Assembly: GCA_045604285.1 (NCBI GenBank)
Contig: JAZUNS010000076.1
Span: forward strand, 1-7,391
Reading direction: 5' to 3'
DNA length: 7,391 nucleotides
Source of the DNA: SIG636 sp045604285
GTDB lineage: Bacteria; Bacillota; Clostridia; Oscillospirales; CAG-382
The notes under the pieces are model-generated. The model was given only the letters and a program-made list of their open reading frames with translations, was not told where the DNA came from and made no database searches. The translations under genes were made by a program, and so were the position numbers. This document shows, piece after piece, positions 5,855-7,391 of this stretch. Positions within the stretch are counted from its first letter, which is position 1, and each line of letters starts with the position of its first letter.

Positions 5855-6880
5855 ATGAAAAAGCTTTTAGTTATGCTCTTGGCAATGACCATGGTTCTTT
5901 CTATGGCATTCTCATTTGCAGCATGCGGCGATGAAACCGTTGATGAATCTTCCAACGTTTCTTCCGCAGCTCCCACCGAATCTTCTAAAGTAGAAGAAGA
6001 AACCACCCTCGACGCTTCCGAAGAATCTTCCGTAGAAGTTTCCTCTGCTGACGCTTCCTCCGAAGAAGAATCCTCTGTTGACGCTTCCTCCGAAGAAGAA
6101 TCCTCTGAAGATGCTTCCTCTGAAGAATCCGCTGTTTCCGGCGAATCCTCTGAAGACTCTGCTGACTCTTCCGAAGCTCCCGTTGAATCTACTGAACCCG
6201 AGGTTTCCGAACCCGTTTCTGAACCCGATTCTTCCAACACCGATTCTTCCGAAGGTCCTGCTGAAGGCTCCAACGTTGCTATCCCCGATGGCAAGACCAA
6301 CTATGCTGCAGGCGCTTCCTACACCATCAAGAAGAACCTCACCGATGAAGGTCCCGAAATATTCCTTCCCGACGTTCTTGCTGCTGAAACCAAGACCTAT
6401 GAGTATTGGGCAGACCTCGACCGCACCAAGCTTACCGATGGCTTGACTGCTGCCGGCGAAGACATGAACGGCAACGGCTCTCTCGAAGGCACTACCGTAG
6501 CTTTCGTTGGTACCAACACCATTTTCGAAATCGTTATCGACCTCGGTGAAACCAAGTCCGACATCTCCTCCATAGTTTTCTGTGGCGTTCGTGACGGCGT
6601 TAAGAACGAAAACAACCGTGGCTTTAACACCGGTACCATGCTTCCTTACGTTACCGATACTCTCGGTGCATGGGGCGCCAAGGTTGCAGCTCAGTTCACC
6701 TCTGAAGAGGTTGCTGGCGCTCCCCTCATCAAGCATCAGAAGAACGAAGACAGCGAAAACGTTGAAAACTTCACTTACACCTACACCTTCGATACCCCCG
6801 CTTCCGGTAGATATGTAAGACTTCTCGTTTCCTCTCCCGTATACGTTCTTCAGTTTGACGAAATCCTCGTTCTCAACTAA
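5855..6880 (+). CDS. Surface lipoprotein with Ser/Glu-rich spacer and C-terminal discoidin-like domain
   Basis: 341 aa. Residues 1-24 are a lipoprotein signal (KK, Met/Leu-rich core, FAAC with C24). Residues 26-140 are a very acidic Ser/Glu/Asp/Ala spacer with a 10-residue tandem repeat at 64-92, later Pro-rich (SEPVSEPD). Residues 145-341 look like a beta-sandwich of the F5/8 type C class. EIVIDLGETKSDISSIVFCG (225-244) and GRYVRLLV…FDEILVLN (318-341) parallel ITVDLGEEKSFDRVVLAG and ARYVKISF…VTEILVYE in the 1108-aa protein of the divergent operon. Such domains usually bind carbohydrate, and the spacer would hold the domain away from the membrane. There is no catalytic motif. Codon use is very uniform (mostly GAA, TCC/TCT, GTT, ACC, AAC), unlike the operon genes. 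Together with the consensus promoter and a strong terminator this indicates high expression as a single-gene transcript. The exact ligand is unknown. Confidence 0.92.
   Translation: MKKLLVMLLAMTMVLSMAFSFAACGDETVDESSNVSSAAPTESSKVEEETTLDASEESSVEVSSADASSEEESSVDASSEEESSEDASSEESAVSGESSEDSADSSEAPVESTEPEVSEPVSEPDSSNTDSSEGPAEGSNVAIPDGKTNYAAGASYTIKKNLTDEGPEIFLPDVLAAETKTYEYWADLDRTKLTDGLTAAGEDMNGNGSLEGTTVAFVGTNTIFEIVIDLGETKSDISSIVFCGVRDGVKNENNRGFNTGTMLPYVTDTLGAWGAKVAAQFTSEEVAGAPLIKHQKNEDSENVENFTYTYTFDTPASGRYVRLLVSSPVYVLQFDEILVLN
6044..6130 (+). repeat. 30-bp in-frame tandem repeat encoding the Ser/Glu spacer
   Basis: Three units: 6044-6073, 6074-6103 (differing by one base) and a 27-bp third unit at 6104-6130. 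They encode S-(A/S)-x-D-A-S-S-E-E-E-S-type decamers. Because the repeat keeps the reading frame, slippage would change spacer length without breaking the gene. Confidence 0.85.
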
Positions 6881-6897
6881 TTAGCTATAACGGAGAT

Positions 6898-6927
6898 AAA
6901 ACCCCAACCTCACGGTTGGGGTTTTTT
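6898..6927 (+). terminator. Strong intrinsic terminator of the Ser/Glu-rich lipoprotein gene
   Basis: A perfect 12-bp stem AAAACCCCAACC / GGTTGGGGTTTT (6898-6909 and 6914-6925) with a TCAC loop runs into a T tract, 17 nt after the stop codon. The A tract on the left means it could also work on the opposite strand. Confidence 0.93.
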
Positions 6928-6934
6928 ATTAACA

Positions 6935-6982
6935 AAACGCAAGCCTTCCGTAGCTTTTACTAAGTACAAAAGGCTTGCGTTT
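6935..6982 (+). terminator. Possible second (backup) terminator hairpin
   Basis: A 13-bp perfect inverted repeat AAACGCAAGCCTT / AAGGCTTGCGTTT (6935-6947, 6970-6982) with a 22-nt loop, followed on the plus strand by GTTTTTC. The loop is long for a terminator, so it may instead be part of the repeated intergenic structure to the right. Confidence 0.5.
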
Positions 6983-7010
6983 GTTTTTCACAAAGCTTTT
7001 TCAATACGCT

Positions 7011-7025
7011 CGGTACTTTGTACCG
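7011..7025. repeat. Short hairpin
   Basis: CGGTAC / GTACCG, a 6-bp perfect stem with a 3-nt TTT loop. It is too short to assign a role on its own, but it belongs to the hairpin series of this intergenic region. Confidence 0.45.
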
Positions 7026-7218
7026 TTGTTGTTTTGTCTGCTGCGGTTAGCAAAAATCAACATGACGCACTGTCAAACTGCGTTGCATTTCTCAAAGGCG
7101 AAATACGCCCCCTACTGCTGTGTTAACGCTTGTATAAGGGAAATTATAAGTATACATATAAAAGATTGACGAGCGATGGGATTTTACGCCAAAGTAAAAC
7201 GAAGTGATAATATAAAAC

Positions 7219-7243
7219 AGCGTGTCCTTTTTAAGAACACGCT
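7219..7243 (-). terminator. Hairpin, possible terminator for a minus-strand gene to the right
   Basis: AGCGTGTCCTT / AAGAACACGCT (7219-7229, 7233-7243) with a 3-nt loop. Read on the minus strand the one irregular pair becomes a T-G wobble, giving an 11-bp stem followed by GTTTTATATT. On the plus strand the same position is a mismatch and no T tract follows, so the minus orientation is favoured. Confidence 0.45.
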
Positions 7244-7274
7244 CAAGCTGATGACAAACCCTGTCATCAGCTTG
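7244..7274. repeat. Perfect 13-bp stem hairpin
   Basis: CAAGCTGATGACA / TGTCATCAGCTTG around a 5-nt AACCC loop. It has no T tract on either strand, so it does not look like an intrinsic terminator. A structural repeat or RNA stem is more likely. Confidence 0.65.
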
Positions 7275-7301
7275 GCAGAGTGCTGAGAAAGAGTGCAGAC
7301 G

Positions 7302-7353
7302 AAACGAACCGAGGCGAAAACTGTACAAAAGTACTGTGAGCCGAGGTTCGTTT
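7302..7353. repeat. Long interrupted hairpin
   Basis: Outer arms AAACGAACC / GGTTCGTTT (7302-7310, 7345-7353) are a perfect 9-bp match. An inner GTAC-AAAA-GTAC stem (7323-7334) forms the tip, with an imperfect interior between. The two levels suggest a folded element rather than chance. Confidence 0.5.
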
Positions 7354-7391
7354 TGAACGAAAAATACGATAAATTGCAGAAAAGTCGGGAA

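Larger units (their letters stand above)
6928..7391. other. Gene-free, hairpin-rich intergenic region
   Basis: About 460 nt with no convincing gene. The open frames that cross it start at TTG codons without ribosome binding sites and run through inverted repeats. It holds at least five hairpins (listed separately) and ends without a recognisable promoter. It may be a dispersed intergenic repeat or a set of convergent terminators; a structured RNA cannot be excluded. Confidence 0.6.

Noticed and set aside
5764..6300. Minus-strand Ser/Glu-rich open frame of 178 codons
   Set aside because: TCC, TCT, GAA and GAC runs read similarly on the opposite strand, so it imitates the real spacer. Its tail runs through the plus promoter and leader, and no start signal is visible.
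5912..6736. Long minus-strand open frame (274 codons, Gly/Phe/Arg-rich) opposite the Ser/Glu-rich lipoprotein gene
   Set aside because: It is an antisense shadow caused by the repetitive TCC/GAA codon set. It has no ribosome binding site, and the plus-strand gene has a promoter, ribosome site, signal peptide and terminator.
6975..7169. Small plus-strand open frame of 64 codons
   Set aside because: It starts at a TTG inside a hairpin arm, has no ribosome binding site and shows no protein-like pattern.
7092..7328. Minus-strand open frame of 78 codons at the right end
   Set aside because: It starts at TTG without a ribosome site and crosses two perfect hairpins, so it is more likely translated repeat DNA than a protein.
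6935..7353. CRISPR array or integron-type attachment site
   Set aside because: The hairpins differ in sequence and spacing, with no regularly repeated unit and no integrase or cas gene in the window.

Overview
The window looks like a chromosomal segment of a Gram-positive gut-type clostridium, with Oscillospirales/Ruminococcaceae-like flavour. The reasons are four lipoprotein signal peptides of the K-K-L…A-A-C-G type, strong AGGAGG-type ribosome binding sites, consensus TTGACA/TATAAT promoters, and a family mix (M55 D-aminopeptidase, type-2 amidase, discoidin modules, LtaS-like fold) common in that group. The taxonomic call is inference; there is no rRNA or housekeeping gene here.

Positions 1-5578 hold a tightly packed minus-strand operon of four genes. 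It is read from a good promoter at about 5616-5644. In transcription order it encodes: (1) a 267-aa lipoprotein of unknown function with a possible LolA-like fold and a GTG start (4775-5578); (2) a 304-aa lipoprotein with a phosphodiester glycosidase (NAGPA)-like fold whose signature motifs are degraded (3834-4748); (3) a 1108-aa multidomain lipoprotein (485-3811); and (4) an M55 zinc D-aminopeptidase (DppA family) that runs off the left edge (1-488) and is coupled to gene 3 by an ATGA stop/start overlap. Gene 3 combines an LtaS/sulfatase-like domain lacking its catalytic residues, a discoidin domain, a beta-rich region followed by a degenerate C39-like peptidase domain, and a C-terminal Amidase_2 domain with an intact zinc site.

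Positions 5591-5854 are a divergent regulatory region with one promoter per strand and a 10-bp inverted repeat between them. Positions 5855-6880 encode a plus-strand lipoprotein with a long Ser/Glu-rich spacer and a C-terminal discoidin-like domain related to the one in gene 3. It has a perfect consensus promoter, strongly biased codons and a strong intrinsic terminator, which suggests abundant expression.

Positions 6928-7391 contain no convincing gene but at least five hairpins, and may be a dispersed intergenic repeat.

Working model (inference): the operon encodes a cell-envelope system. A surface-anchored amidase would cut stem peptides from peptidoglycan, and a D-aminopeptidase would trim D-amino-acid peptides. 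Several enzyme-like domains appear to have become binding or scaffold modules. The divergently expressed discoidin lipoprotein may decorate the same surface.
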